A DNA stretch of 64,000 bases from Andreprevotia chitinilytica DSM 18519 (GTDB taxonomy: Bacteria > Pseudomonadota > Gammaproteobacteria > Burkholderiales > Chitinibacteraceae). Position 1 is the stretch's first letter. Every line of letters starts with the position of its first letter. Made by a program: the position numbers and the translations under genes. This document shows positions 32,864 to 46,410 of the stretch, one piece after another. The notes beneath the pieces were generated by a model that was not told where the DNA came from, ran no database searches, and saw only the letters and a list, made by a program, of their open reading frames with translations. The stretch is from the NCBI RefSeq assembly GCF_000711875.1, contig NZ_JONM01000004.1:1-64000 (forward strand), read 5' to 3'.

Positions 32864-34510
32864 TTAGGAGTTCTTGGCGCGCTTGTCGGCGTTTTCGATC
32901 GAGCGGGTGATGTACCACTGCTGGGCGATCGAGAGCGAGTTGTTGACCACGTAGTAGAGCACGAGGCCAGCCGGGAAGAAGAAGAACAGCACGCTGAACA
33001 CCAGCGGCATGATTTTCATCATCTTGGCTTGCATCGGGTCCGGCGGCGGTGGCGACAACGACTGCTGCACGAACATGGTCAGCGTCATCAGCACCGGCAA
33101 GACGAAGTACGGGTCTTTGGTCGACAGATCGGTGATCCAGCCCAGCCACGGCGCCTGGCGCAACTCAACGGCGGCGATCAGTGCCCAGTACAGCGCGATG
33201 AACACCGGAATCTGTACCAGCATCGGCAGGCAGCCGCCGAGCGGATTGACCTTCTCGGTCTTGTACATCTCCATCACCGCCTGCTGGAACTTCATGCGGT
33301 CTTCGCCATGACGCTCCTTCAGTTGCTCCATGCGCGGTGCGAGCTTGCGCATCTTGGCCATCGACTTGTAGCTGGTGGCGGCAAGCGGGAAGAACGCGAG
33401 CTTGATCAGCAGCGTGAGCAGGATGATGGACCAGCCCCAGTTCGGCGCCACGTAGGTGTGAATCAGATCCAGGCCAGCGAACAACGGTTGGGCGAAGATT
33501 TTGAAGATGCCGTAGTCCTTGATCAGCGCAAAGCCCGGTGCAACGGCTTCGATCACATTGGTTTGCTGCGGGCCGACGAACAGCTCGACGCTGTTTTCGA
33601 ATTTGGCACCCGGTGCAATCTGCGGCAGTGCAGTGATCACACCTGCGGAGTACAAGTTGCCCGGCAATGCCTTCAGCTCGTATTGGCAGGCGGCCTGTGC
33701 GCAGATGCTCGGCTTGTTCAGCGGCGACACCACCCAGGCAGAAGCAAAGTAATGCTGGATCATCGCTACCCAACCATCCTTGGCGGAATGCGGGTATTTA
33801 GCCTCGTCCTTATCCATATCCTTGAAAGCAACTTTCTGGAACTTGCTCTCGTCGGTGTAGACGGCCGGGCCGGTGAAAGTGTGCGTGCTACCGATGCCAC
33901 CACCGTTGCCGGCTGGCTCCTTGCCATCACGCAGCAAGCGATAGTAAGCGGATGCGCTCAGCGCCTTGGCGGAGCCGTTGACGATCTCGTACTTCACGTC
34001 GATCACGTAGCTATCGCGCTTGAAGGTGTAGATCTTGGCGACTTTCACGCCATCCGGGCCGGGGGCTTCCAGACGCACGCTCAGGTCGTTCTTGCCATCG
34101 GCAAGCTGGTATTGCGCTTGCGGCGAGGTGAACAAGGTCTTGTGTGTTGGCAGGCCATCCACACCGATCAGGCCGGTTTGCGCCACGTAGGTGTGCTCGC
34201 CCTGATCCTGCAACAGCACGAACGGGGTAGTCGGCTTGCCGATTTCACCGTACTTGAGCAGGCGCACCGAGCGCAGATCAGCACCGTTGACGTCGATTTC
34301 GGCGTCGTACAGGTCGGTCTTCACATGGATGCGTTGGCCGCGCGCCAAAGCGGCGGTATCCACGGCCGGGGCAACCGGCTGGCCGGCAACGCCGCTGGCT
34401 GCTGCCGGCGGGGTCTTGAGCTGCGGATAACGTTGGTCCATCCACTTCTGCCAGAAGAAGAGGATCCCGAACGAGATCGCGATAAAAGTGATGAGACGCT
34501 TGATGTCCAT
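32864..34510 (-). CDS. yidC: membrane protein insertase YidC
   Basis: 548 residues, normal for Gram-negative YidC. First helix LITFIAISFGILFFWQKW, then a large periplasmic domain (about 60-340), then the conserved five-helix core: GWSIILLTLLIKLAFFPLAATSYKSMAKMRKLAPRMEQLKERHGEDR, NPLGGCLPMLVQIPVFIALYWAL and the C-terminal LSIAQQWYITRSIE. The hydrophilic-groove Arg should lie in the first core helix region. It inserts proteins alone or with SecYEG. Upstream neighbour is yidD. Confidence 0.98.
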   Translation of the reverse strand: MDIKRLITFIAISFGILFFWQKWMDQRYPQLKTPPAAASGVAGQPVAPAVDTAALARGQRIHVKTDLYDAEIDVNGADLRSVRLLKYGEIGKPTTPFVLLQDQGEHTYVAQTGLIGVDGLPTHKTLFTSPQAQYQLADGKNDLSVRLEAPGPDGVKVAKIYTFKRDSYVIDVKYEIVNGSAKALSASAYYRLLRDGKEPAGNGGGIGSTHTFTGPAVYTDESKFQKVAFKDMDKDEAKYPHSAKDGWVAMIQHYFASAWVVSPLNKPSICAQAACQYELKALPGNLYSAGVITALPQIAPGAKFENSVELFVGPQQTNVIEAVAPGFALIKDYGIFKIFAQPLFAGLDLIHTYVAPNWGWSIILLTLLIKLAFFPLAATSYKSMAKMRKLAPRMEQLKERHGEDRMKFQQAVMEMYKTEKVNPLGGCLPMLVQIPVFIALYWALIAAVELRQAPWLGWITDLSTKDPYFVLPVLMTLTMFVQQSLSPPPPDPMQAKMMKIMPLVFSVLFFFFPAGLVLYYVVNNSLSIAQQWYITRSIENADKRAKNS

Positions 34511-34534
34511 GAAGGGGCTCGAAGGATCGGGGAG

Positions 34535-34744
34535 TCAGGGTACTGGGTCGTGCCCGCAACCGCCCCAAGGGTGGCACCGGCAGAGACGGCGAATTGTAAG
34601 CCACCCGCCACGCGCAGCGCCATATTTACCAATGGCTTCAACGGCATATTGCGAGCAACTGGGCGTGTAACGGCAGCGCGGCCCCAACAAGGGGCTGATG
34701 CCGAGCTGATACGCGCGTACTAACAGGATCAAGGGGCGGGACAT
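34535..34744 (-). CDS. yidD: membrane protein insertion efficiency factor YidD
   Basis: 69 residues with the full signature [32 protein letters not shown]...[15 protein letters not shown]. It overlaps the rnpA 3' end by 16 bases. Function: supports YidC-dependent insertion. Confidence 0.95.
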   Translation of the reverse strand: MSRPLILLVRAYQLGISPLLGPRCRYTPSCSQYAVEAIGKYGAARGGWLTIRRLCRCHPWGGCGHDPVP

Positions 34745-35136
34745 CGCTTCACGGCTCGTTGCATCAGCTGCAAGAGATTGGCGCGCGCATCCATCGCCCC
34801 GGCACGCGCGAACGGCTCCCGCACACGCACGACGAAATCAAACCCGGCAAATGCCGAAGCATGCTGCCGAAATGTTTCACGCACTGTGCGCTTGAGAAAA
34901 TTGCGGATGACCGCGCGCTTGTCGCAACGACGCCCGACCACGAGGCCGAGCCGCGCATGCGGCAAACCGTTGGGTCTGGCCAACACCTGGAACGGACCGT
35001 TGCTCGCGCTGGCGCGCAAAGTAAAAACGGATGAAAACTCATCCGTTTTTAGCAGGCGCAATACCCGCGGAAAGCCGTATCGGATCGCGCCCACTGTAGG
35101 AGTCACCCGGGGGTCACCCGAGGGCGTTACCGGCAA
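34729..35136 (-). CDS. rnpA: ribonuclease P protein component RnpA
   Basis: 135 residues from ATG 35136; a GTG at 35106 would give 125 residues, nearer to the family length, and is a fair alternative because the first conserved residues are [15 protein letters not shown]. The RNR motif ([14 protein letters not shown], about 79-92) and the N-terminal aromatic patch are present. It binds the RNase P RNA for tRNA 5' maturation. A perfect palindrome with the form of an intrinsic terminator lies inside its first third (35022-35051), between rpmH and most of rnpA. Confidence 0.94.
   Translation of the reverse strand: MPVTPSGDPRVTPTVGAIRYGFPRVLRLLKTDEFSSVFTLRASASNGPFQVLARPNGLPHARLGLVVGRRCDKRAVIRNFLKRTVRETFRQHASAFAGFDFVVRVREPFARAGAMDARANLLQLMQRAVKRCPAP
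35022..35051 (-). terminator. terminator-like palindrome inside rnpA
   Basis: TAAAAACGGATGA / TCATCCGTTTTTA, 13-bp perfect arms with a 4-base loop. On the coding (minus) strand the G+C-containing stem is followed by TTTTTA, the form of an intrinsic terminator. The bases encode K-T-D-E-F-S-S-V-F, a conserved stretch. It could reduce transcription of rnpA, yidD and yidC relative to rpmH. Confidence 0.6.
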
Positions 35137-35139
35137 GAC

Positions 35140-35274
35140 TTAAGCGCTGAGGCTGGCGCGGCCCTTGCCGCGACGTGCGTTCAGAACGCGACGGCCGCCT
35201 TTGGTGGCCATGCGAGCGCGAAAGCCGTGGGTACGCTTACGACGAATAACGGAAGGTTGGAAAGTACGCTTCAT
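35140..35274 (-). CDS. rpmH: 50S ribosomal protein L34
   Basis: 44 residues: starts [18 protein letters not shown] and ends [11 protein letters not shown], the complete L34 pattern. It is the first gene of the minus-strand origin operon, just opposite dnaA. The ATG follows TCAGGAATCC. Confidence 0.98.
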   Translation of the reverse strand: MKRTFQPSVIRRKRTHGFRARMATKGGRRVLNARRGKGRASLSA

Positions 35275-35536
35275 GATGGATTCCTGACCGGACTGATAGC
35301 AAGTAAACCATTAATTACACAGGCAAAGACAAACGTTGTCAATGAGAATTACGTCTGTCAAGTCATCTGCTCCGCACACGCCTCATTCGACCGGGGCTGT
35401 GGATAAGTCTGGCCGGTGCGGGTAGAATCCACCCGATCCCAACTCAACGTCTGCGTTTTACGCGCCCGCAGCCGCCCTATCCGGGCCGCCGCATAGGGAT
35501 TCTTTTCGCGTTCGCCAGCCCAATAAGATCGATACC
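35275..35536. promoter_or_regulatory. rpmH-dnaA divergent spacer with one DnaA box
   Basis: 262 bp between rpmH and dnaA. A perfect DnaA box TGTGGATAA (reverse of TTATCCACA) is at 35398-35406. The A+T-rich part at 35300-35360 probably holds the rpmH promoter. I see only this one perfect box, so autoregulation of dnaA is supported but a complete oriC is not. Confidence 0.6.
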
Positions 35537-36910
35537 ATGCCGCCACTGGAACACTGCTGGACTCATTGCTTGTCCGAACTCGAGCGCCGGCTAGGGGCGG
35601 ATCAATTCCGCATCTGGATCAAGCCGCTGGTGGCTGAGGCCGACGACGATGGCATCAGCTTGGTCGTCCCCAACCAGATCTTCCTGCAGTTCATCCGCGA
35701 CCGTTATCTCGGCATCATCGAAGAAGCTGCCGCCAGCTTTGGCCAAGACCCGGCGCCGGCGATTTCGCTCAAGGTCGGCCAAGCCAAGAAAGCAGCCCCC
35801 GCACCCGCCGCACGCAGCATGCAGCCACAGCAAACGTCACCGATTGCCACACCGCCACCGATCATTCAGGCCGGCTCGGCCAATCACGAAACCACGCGAC
35901 TCAACCCAAACTTCACCTTCGAGACGCTCGTTACCGGTAAAGCCAACCAGCTTGGCCGCGCCGCCGCGCAACAAGTCTCGGAAAACCCCGGCGTGAGCTA
36001 CAACCCACTGTTCGTCTATGGCGGCGTCGGTTTGGGCAAGACCCACTTGATTCAAGCCATCGGCAATCTGGTGCACCAGCGCAATCCACGCGCCAAGATT
36101 CGCTATATCCACGCCGAAAAATACGTGGCCGACGTGGTGCGTGCCTACCAGCACAAGGCGTTTGACGAGTTCAAGCGTTACTACCATTCGCTCGATCTGT
36201 TGCTGATTGACGACATCCAGTTCTTCGTCGGCAAAGACAAGACGCAGGAAGAGTTCTTCTATCTGTTCAACACCCTGGTCGAGAGCCACAAGCAGATCGT
36301 ACTGACATCCGACCGCATTCCGCGTGAGATCGACGGCCTGCAAGAACGCCTGACCTCGCGATTCTCGTGGGGCCTGACGGTCGCCATCGAGCCGCCAGAG
36401 CTGGAGATGCGCGTAGCGATCCTCTTGAACAAGGCCGAGCGCGAGAACTTCAAGCTCGACGCCAACGTCGCCTTCTTCATCGCCAAGCACATCCGCTCCA
36501 ACGTGCGCGAACTCGAAGGCGCACTCAAGCGCGTGCTGGCCTACGCCCGCTTCACCAACCAGCCGATCACGCTGGAAGCCGCCAAGGAAGCGCTGAAAGA
36601 CATCCTCGCCTCGGGCAATCGGCAGATTTCGGTCGAAAACATCCAGAAAACCGTCGCCGACTTCTACAAGATCAAGATCGCCGACATGCACTCGAAAAAG
36701 CGCACGCGGGATATCGCCCGGCCGCGCCAGATCGCCATGACGCTCACCAAGGAACTCACCCAGATGAGCCTGCCCGCCATCGGCGATGCCTTTGGCGGCC
36801 GCGATCACACCACGGTGTTGCATGCCTGCCGCACCATCGACGACTTCCGCCAGAACGACTCTGAACTGGCGCACCAATATGGTGTGTTGCTGCAAATGTT
36901 GCGCAGCTAA
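35537..36910 (+). CDS. dnaA: chromosomal replication initiator DnaA
   Basis: 457 residues. Domain I (1-85), a Pro/Ala-rich linker (about 85-115), AAA+ domain III with Walker [11 protein letters not shown] at about 161, Walker [11 protein letters not shown] at about 220, and domain IV with the DNA-binding signature [15 protein letters not shown] at about 425. It opens the origin as an ATP complex. It is followed 151 bp later by dnaN and shares a spacer with rpmH, the ancestral bacterial order. Confidence 0.99.
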   Translation: MPPLEHCWTHCLSELERRLGADQFRIWIKPLVAEADDDGISLVVPNQIFLQFIRDRYLGIIEEAAASFGQDPAPAISLKVGQAKKAAPAPAARSMQPQQTSPIATPPPIIQAGSANHETTRLNPNFTFETLVTGKANQLGRAAAQQVSENPGVSYNPLFVYGGVGLGKTHLIQAIGNLVHQRNPRAKIRYIHAEKYVADVVRAYQHKAFDEFKRYYHSLDLLLIDDIQFFVGKDKTQEEFFYLFNTLVESHKQIVLTSDRIPREIDGLQERLTSRFSWGLTVAIEPPELEMRVAILLNKAERENFKLDANVAFFIAKHIRSNVRELEGALKRVLAYARFTNQPITLEAAKEALKDILASGNRQISVENIQKTVADFYKIKIADMHSKKRTRDIARPRQIAMTLTKELTQMSLPAIGDAFGGRDHTTVLHACRTIDDFRQNDSELAHQYGVLLQMLRS

Positions 36911-37061
36911 AACGCCACTGCTCCACCTCTACCAATCGCACATTTTTCGCTGAGCAAAACCCGGTGGCGAATGCGCAGTTCAGGCCCAAAGCATGGCCCG
37001 ATTCAGGTAGAATTCAGCGGTTTACCTCCTGCCGTCCAACCACTACTGCGGAAACCTCGAC

Positions 37062-40657
<3,596 letters not shown>

Positions 40658-40736
40658 GGTTGTAGGATCCCACTGAAGTCTGGATTTTTCCCGAATCTCT
40701 GGATTTTTGGGAATCTGCTAGTTCAGCGTAGTTAAG

Positions 40737-40767
40737 AAAAGGCCCCTTGCGGGGCTTTTTCTTTTTC
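40737..40767 (+). terminator. intrinsic terminator after gyrB
   Basis: AAAAGGCCCC-TTGC-GGGGCTTTTTCTTTTTC, a short G+C stem with a long T tract, 80 bp past the gyrB stop. It marks the left edge of the accessory island. Confidence 0.93.
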
Positions 40768-41274
40768 ATTTTACGGGGAGCCTCCATGAAGCACGTAGCG
40801 GCTCACCGCGCATTGTCGACATTCTGCGTAGTAAACATGGACCTGATCTGATGGTGATGTTTTTGCAGAAAGTTTTCGGATAAGGAATGATCGTGTGAGA
40901 TAAGCTATGCAAACATTGTGGCCTGCATCGCGCGATATATGGCGAAGATCCCTCAGATAAAAAGAAGAAACAGAAGTACTCCATGGTCAATTAGTCTCAT
41001 CAGCGGGCATCAGATGGGGAAGCAAATTATAGCGAGCTCGATTGCTGCTACCTGCAATGTCTTGTCGAACGCCTTATTCAGACTCTTGGGCCTCTCGATC
41101 TACCTCTAGCGGACTTGGTTCCGCTGCGCGGCGACGCGCGTCGTATTCCAACCTCGTCCTTCCGCCACATCAGCTTTTACAGCAATCTACGCCAATAATA
41201 GTTGATACGAGTTAGTCCAAGATCATCCAGATCTAGGCAAACCGAAAATTGATGGATTGATTTGCAGAAGATCA
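40768..41274. other. gene-free stretch at the left island border
   Basis: About 500 bp, lower in G+C than gyrB, with only short unsupported reading frames. I see no integrase, tRNA or clear direct repeat here. The promoter of the MORC-ATPase operon must lie in it (A+T-rich around 41195-41260). Confidence 0.5.
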
Positions 41275-42756
41275 ATGGTAATTGCAATGGAAGAAAGCGT
41301 TCTACCACCCGCACCGGCAGCAATGATCGAAGCACTCCGTGACATTGGCTATTCGCTACAAGCTGCGGTCGCAGACATCATCGACAACAGCATCAGCGCA
41401 GGCGCGCGTCTAGTAGATATTCGATACGGATGGCAAGGTGACCAGCCTTGGATTGCTATCATTGACAATGGGGATGGGATGAGCCCTCCCGAGTTGATCG
41501 AGGCCATGCGGCTAGGAAGCAAGAATCCACGTGCAACGCGATCTCGAAATGATTTGGGGCGATTCGGACTTGGTCTAAAGACTGCTTCTTTTTCTCAATG
41601 CAGGCAACTGACCGTCGTCACTCGTCAATCCGGGCAGCAAAGCGCCTGGCAATGGGATCTCGATAAGGTAGCAGCTCGAAACGAGTGGGTGTTGCTTTCA
41701 TTTGACACCACACAGCAGGCGGGCCTGCCCGGGATCGAAGAGTTGCAGTCGCAGGGAACGTATGTCCTCTGGAGCAAGCTCGATCGTCTCGACTTGGGAG
41801 GCAATAGCGCCCAGGTACAAGCAGTAATGAATGCCAGGATCGATGCGACCAGGCAGCACATATCATTGGTCTTTCATCGTTTTCTATGTGGGGAAAAGGG
41901 GCTCAAGAGAGTTGACATACGTGTCAATTACGCCCCGATCGCCCCTTTCGATCCTTTCAATGCAAAGTCGCTTTCAGGGAACGTGTTACCAGGGGAAAGA
42001 ATTTTTATTGGAAATGAAGTCGTCAAAGTCCAGGCTTACACCCTTCCTCATCACTCCATGGTCTCTCCGGATGAATATGAGAAATACGCAGGGGAAGATG
42101 GGTATCTGAAGAATCAGGGATTCTACGTTTATCGAAACTGTCGACTCATCGTCCATGGAACATGGTTCCGAATGGCGAAGATGGCGGAACTGACCAAACT
42201 GGCCCGAGTGAAGGTAGACATTCCCAATACCCTAGACCACCTGTGGACTCTCGATGTTCGGAAGTCGCGCGCCATTCCCCCCGAGATTCTGCGACGGCGC
42301 CTTAAGCAGGTTGTCGACCAAATATGTAATGGGTCGAGAAGGCCCTATACACACCGTGGCACCGTAATGGCCAATCGACAGACGAAGTCAGTGTGGATGA
42401 GGCGAATCGATCGCGACGGGATCAACTATCAGATCGACCTCGAACACCCGATTATCAGCGAGCTGAGAATGGATCTCGCCAACGAGGAGCGCCGAAGACT
42501 GGACGCCATTCTGAGGCTGGTCGGCATGGCCTTTCCTGCACCCCAGTTCTTCAACGACTTTGCAAACGAACCGAATAGGATCGACCAAGGAGGCGTGAAC
42601 TCGGGATTGTTGCAGGAACTGTTGACCCTCATTCTTGAAGGGAATACCGGATTGAGTCGCGAATCCTTCTTCGACCTAGTGTCCTGTATTGAGCCATTTG
42701 CATCGAATCTCGAAGCTACCAGACAAATCATCCCCAAGCTGATTCAGGAGAACTGA
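41275..42756 (+). CDS. MORC/MutL-like GHKL ATPase of a restriction-type defence operon
   Basis: 493 residues from the ATG at 41275 (AGAAG five bases upstream); the ATG at 41287 is an alternative. GHKL/Bergerat motifs: N-box AVADIIDNSISAGA (about 33-46), G1 IDNGDGM (about 63-69) and G2 RFGLGLKTASFSQC (about 96-109). An S5-like domain follows, and a C-terminal part of unknown fold. This is the prokaryotic MORC-type family that comparative genomics links with restriction-modification operons; it probably acts as an ATP-driven DNA clamp. The next gene starts 2 bp after its stop. Confidence 0.85.
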   Translation: MVIAMEESVLPPAPAAMIEALRDIGYSLQAAVADIIDNSISAGARLVDIRYGWQGDQPWIAIIDNGDGMSPPELIEAMRLGSKNPRATRSRNDLGRFGLGLKTASFSQCRQLTVVTRQSGQQSAWQWDLDKVAARNEWVLLSFDTTQQAGLPGIEELQSQGTYVLWSKLDRLDLGGNSAQVQAVMNARIDATRQHISLVFHRFLCGEKGLKRVDIRVNYAPIAPFDPFNAKSLSGNVLPGERIFIGNEVVKVQAYTLPHHSMVSPDEYEKYAGEDGYLKNQGFYVYRNCRLIVHGTWFRMAKMAELTKLARVKVDIPNTLDHLWTLDVRKSRAIPPEILRRRLKQVVDQICNGSRRPYTHRGTVMANRQTKSVWMRRIDRDGINYQIDLEHPIISELRMDLANEERRRLDAILRLVGMAFPAPQFFNDFANEPNRIDQGGVNSGLLQELLTLILEGNTGLSRESFFDLVSCIEPFASNLEATRQIIPKLIQEN

Positions 42757-42758
42757 CC

Positions 42759-45464
42759 GTGTCCCTTTCCTCTGTCGAAGACACCGCTATTGGCATACTC
42801 AATAAAATGCCCACGCGAGATGCTGACTCGGTGCGCAAGACTTTGCGCACCGTACTGCCGCTGTTTCCGGATCTCGCAGAATCCGTGACAGAGTATCAGC
42901 TGGAGCAGGCAGCTCGCCGCATAGAGCACAATCTTTCGATAACGGCAGCAGATGCATCCAAGATTCAACACTTGGACTTTGAAGAGTGGCTACCTGCAAA
43001 GCGCGGGGTAATGGAGATGTGGTACTACACACGCTATCGTCGCTGGCTCGAGTCGGAACGGAGTAGAGCAAGGGCGGTACTGGGTGTACTTGATCGGGAT
43101 ACCGACAAGATCGTCGGATTTCTCCAGGATCCAGAGAGATCAGGCAACTGGAAAAGACGTGGCCTGGTCGTCGGCCATGTGCAGTCCGGCAAGACCGAGA
43201 ATTATTCGGGAGTCATCTGCAAGGCAGCTGACTACGGCTACCGATTCATTGTGGTGCTAACCGGAATGCAGGAGGATCTTCGCGTCCAGACCGTGGAACG
43301 AATCGAGGAGGCCTTCATCGGATTGAATTCCGAGAAGGGCAAGAGCGGGGAAACAACTATCGGCGTAGGCCGATATGGGCTGGATAGACGTCCACCTTCC
43401 CTGACAACACGGGACGACGACTTCCGGATCAATCAGTCGCGCCTCCCGGTGTCGTTGCAGTCGGTCAAGGAGCCCCTGATCGTTGTAACCAAGAAGAATT
43501 CAAGAATCCTGGGAAATCTGATTTCCTGGCTGAAGGATAAGAGTTTCGAGTCCGGTGGAACCATCTCCAGCACTGCGCTGCTGCTGATCGATGACGAAGC
43601 GGACAACGCGTCGATCAATACCGCTGCGGTCACTACCAAGCCGACGAGCATCAATAGGCTGATACGCGAATTGCTCGCGATGTTCGACCGCAACGCCTAT
43701 GTCGGATATACGGCAACACCGTTTGCGAACATCTTTATCGATCCCGAACCCGCCGAGGGTGCGGAAGAGGATCTCTTCCCGCGGCACTTCATCTGCTCGC
43801 TGGATGCCCCAACCAACTACGTGGGCGCGTCGAGAATATTTCCATCCGATGGTGATCTGCACTACTGCCTGAAGCACGTGAGCGATCATTCAAAGATCAT
43901 CCCCGAAGTGCACAAGGCCGATTACGACCTCCAAATTCTGCCGGCAAGTCTCTACCAGGCAGTTCGGACCTTCGTCTTGGCGCGCGCCTTGCGGATCGTT
44001 CGAGGACAAGGGGCGGCCCACTCCTCCATGCTGATCAATGTGACGCGTTTCACAGATCTACAGACAAAGGTAACCGGGCTCATCAACGACTATCTCAACC
44101 AGCTGCGATCAGCGTGTCAGGGGCATTCAGCGCTTCCCCTTGATCAAGCTCTCCTGGATAAGGATCTGATTGACCTACATGCCACTTGGATGGAGATCTA
44201 TGACGGCAAGGTACCTGAGACATGGGGGGATGTTCAGCCCCTACTGATCCAATCGATTTCGCCAATCGAGGTCCGGAAGATAAACAGCAAGTCTCCAGAC
44301 AATCTTGCATATCGGCAGCACAAGGCGACCGGGCTGCACGTCATTGCAGTGGGGGGGCTTGCCCTCTCCCGAGGCTTCACGCTCGAGGGACTCGTGGTTA
44401 CCTACTTCCTTCGCAATTCGCAGATGTATGACACGCTGCTGCAGATGGGCCGCTGGTTCGGCTACAGAAACGGATTCGAGGACCTTTGCCGCATCTACAT
44501 GACCGAGGAGGCGATCTCGTGGTATGCCCATATCAGCGAAGCATGCGATGAGCTTCGCGAAGACTTCCGCCAGATGGAAAGAATGAACAGGGAACCCGAG
44601 GATTTCGGGCATAAGGTCAGGACCCATCCCGTTTCACTCATCGTGACGGCAAGGAACAAGATGCGAACTGGAAGAATTGTTCGTCACTACACTCAGTTGG
44701 GAAACCGCTTGATCGAGACCACCGCAATCAAGCCAGACCAGGCATCGATCCAGTCCAATCGTGCCACGCTAGCCAAATTGGTTCGCAAACTCGACACACT
44801 TGCTCAGCCCACGTTCCCCAGTGGCCTGGGCCACGTCTGGCGGGGCATGCCTGCAGCGCTTGTTCGGGAATTCGTGTCTGGCTTCAAGAACCATGATGAC
44901 ATGTCGCCAAGCACGCAATCGGCTCCTGTCATACGCTACATCGACGCCCGCGCCAAAGACGAGGCGCCCTTATGGGATGTCTGTCTGTTCAGTCTGGGAG
45001 CCGATTCCGGTACCGCAGCGGTTAGATATGAAACCTGCGATGTGCGACCTCAAACACGGTCGGCCACGGTCAAGACAGCCCGAAAGGGTGACGACTACGT
45101 GAAGATCAGTGGCGAATCGTCTCGTGTCGCATCGCGCGGGCATGAGAAGGCTGGAATGACAGATGACGAAATCGCTTTGGCGGTACAGGAATTCAAGAGG
45201 GACAATCCCGGAAAGCAGATGAGTGATCGGGGATATCGCCATCTGAGGAAACGTCCTCTCCTCATGCTGCACGTCCTGAATCTCAAATCGGAGGATGACC
45301 CCGAATTTGCACTCCAGAACGTCGTCGCGTGGGGGATCAGCTTTCCATCGACAAAAATTGTCGATTCAGAAGTCGAATACCTCGTGAACACGACGTGGTG
45401 GGAGGAGAACTTCGCCCGTGATATCGAAGAGTATGAAGAGGCGGAGGCTGCCTCCTATGAATGA
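42759..45464 (+). CDS. Z1-domain protein (superfamily II helicase-like ATPase)
   Basis: 901 residues from a GTG with AGGAG eight bases upstream. Walker A GHVQSGKTENY (about 138-148), a DEAD-like LLIDDEADNAS box (about 274-284), then AYVGYTATPFANIFID, the Z1 signature GGLALSRGFTLEGL (about 530-545) and QMGRWFGYRNGFEDLCRIYM (about 560-580), corresponding to helicase motifs IV-VI. Z1 proteins occur with MORC ATPases, DUF4420 nucleases and AIPR proteins in predicted phage-defence operons. Its tail overlaps the next gene by 8 bases, which supports coupled translation. Confidence 0.9.
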   Translation: MSLSSVEDTAIGILNKMPTRDADSVRKTLRTVLPLFPDLAESVTEYQLEQAARRIEHNLSITAADASKIQHLDFEEWLPAKRGVMEMWYYTRYRRWLESERSRARAVLGVLDRDTDKIVGFLQDPERSGNWKRRGLVVGHVQSGKTENYSGVICKAADYGYRFIVVLTGMQEDLRVQTVERIEEAFIGLNSEKGKSGETTIGVGRYGLDRRPPSLTTRDDDFRINQSRLPVSLQSVKEPLIVVTKKNSRILGNLISWLKDKSFESGGTISSTALLLIDDEADNASINTAAVTTKPTSINRLIRELLAMFDRNAYVGYTATPFANIFIDPEPAEGAEEDLFPRHFICSLDAPTNYVGASRIFPSDGDLHYCLKHVSDHSKIIPEVHKADYDLQILPASLYQAVRTFVLARALRIVRGQGAAHSSMLINVTRFTDLQTKVTGLINDYLNQLRSACQGHSALPLDQALLDKDLIDLHATWMEIYDGKVPETWGDVQPLLIQSISPIEVRKINSKSPDNLAYRQHKATGLHVIAVGGLALSRGFTLEGLVVTYFLRNSQMYDTLLQMGRWFGYRNGFEDLCRIYMTEEAISWYAHISEACDELREDFRQMERMNREPEDFGHKVRTHPVSLIVTARNKMRTGRIVRHYTQLGNRLIETTAIKPDQASIQSNRATLAKLVRKLDTLAQPTFPSGLGHVWRGMPAALVREFVSGFKNHDDMSPSTQSAPVIRYIDARAKDEAPLWDVCLFSLGADSGTAAVRYETCDVRPQTRSATVKTARKGDDYVKISGESSRVASRGHEKAGMTDDEIALAVQEFKRDNPGKQMSDRGYRHLRKRPLLMLHVLNLKSEDDPEFALQNVVAWGISFPSTKIVDSEVEYLVNTTWWEENFARDIEEYEEAEAASYE

Positions 45465-46410
45465 GAATCCTTGGTTCCCACTCAAGGTCAGCGCGCCGGA
45501 GAGCGTCGAGCTCAGGAGGGCTGACCCTACCCAGCCTCACAACTTCTTCTGGGGCCGCAATTCCGCAGGTCATTATCTCTTAGTGCTGCAGTTACGGGAC
45601 GCACCGGATGAACCTGTCCATCTTCACAGTCTTCGCGGAATCACGGTGGAATACTTCGATGCAGCGAAGGAGTTTCGACTGACATTGCGGAACGGCGACA
45701 ACTTGGAGCTATTCCACTCCCTCTGCCAGGATCTGCTTCGTTCTACCTATGGGCAACCCGACGAGACCCATCTGATCTCTACACTGCTGGGAAGACTCGA
45801 ACGCTGGCAGAAGCTGCTGAGCCATGGCGTCGACAGACTGCTCGGCGAGATGGAAATCCGTGGACTTATCGGTGAGCTGCTGTTCCTGAAACAGGAGCTC
45901 ATCCCACACTATGGTCCCGCGGCGGTTACCACTTGGCACGGACCGGAGCGGAAGCCGCAGGACTTCTTGGTTCGGCACCGGCTGTTCGAGGTCAAGACTT
46001 ACCAGGCCGGCGCCAGTCCGAGGCTGGTCGTTTCGTCGCCGGAACAATTGTGGGCCAATCAAAATCCGCTCTACCTCGTCGCTTATTCGTTGACCAAGGT
46101 TTCCTTGGGCGGGCTCAATCTGCCTGACCTGGTCGACGAGTTGATAGCCCTTCTCGATGGAACCGAGTATGCAGAGGTGTTCGAGTCAAAGCTGTTGGCG
46201 GCCAAATATATCCGCACACCCGAGTACGAGGAATATCGATATGAAGCTTCCACGCCGACCATGCTAGAGGTCAGAGATGGCTTTCCACGACTCCTGCAGG
46301 ATGTCGTGCCGGCTGGTGTCGAGGAATTGTCATATTCCATCAGGCTCGACGCATGCATGCCATTCGCGATTAAGCCAACATGGGCGGCGTGGGCGTCAGA
46401 ACAACTATGA
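45457..46410 (+). CDS. PD-(D/E)XK motif protein, DUF4420
   Basis: 317 residues from the ATG at 45457, inside the Z1 gene's last codons. The nuclease core runs over about 125-215: ME-IRGLIGELLFLKQEL, then GPERKPQDFLV and LFEVKTYQ, giving E...D...ExK of the PD-(D/E)XK fold. The remaining N-terminal part is beta-rich. It is the obvious nuclease subunit of the Z1/MORC operon. Its stop overlaps the AIPR start as ATGA. Confidence 0.85.
   Translation: MNENPWFPLKVSAPESVELRRADPTQPHNFFWGRNSAGHYLLVLQLRDAPDEPVHLHSLRGITVEYFDAAKEFRLTLRNGDNLELFHSLCQDLLRSTYGQPDETHLISTLLGRLERWQKLLSHGVDRLLGEMEIRGLIGELLFLKQELIPHYGPAAVTTWHGPERKPQDFLVRHRLFEVKTYQAGASPRLVVSSPEQLWANQNPLYLVAYSLTKVSLGGLNLPDLVDELIALLDGTEYAEVFESKLLAAKYIRTPEYEEYRYEASTPTMLEVRDGFPRLLQDVVPAGVEELSYSIRLDACMPFAIKPTWAAWASEQL

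Noticed and set aside
33029-34723. 564-residue plus-strand frame across yidC and yidD
   Set aside because: Antisense shadow of yidC; repetitive HRQ-rich composition.
40918-41109. 63-residue plus-strand frame in the spacer after gyrB
   Set aside because: No ribosome site and no protein-like pattern; it is inside a gene-free border.
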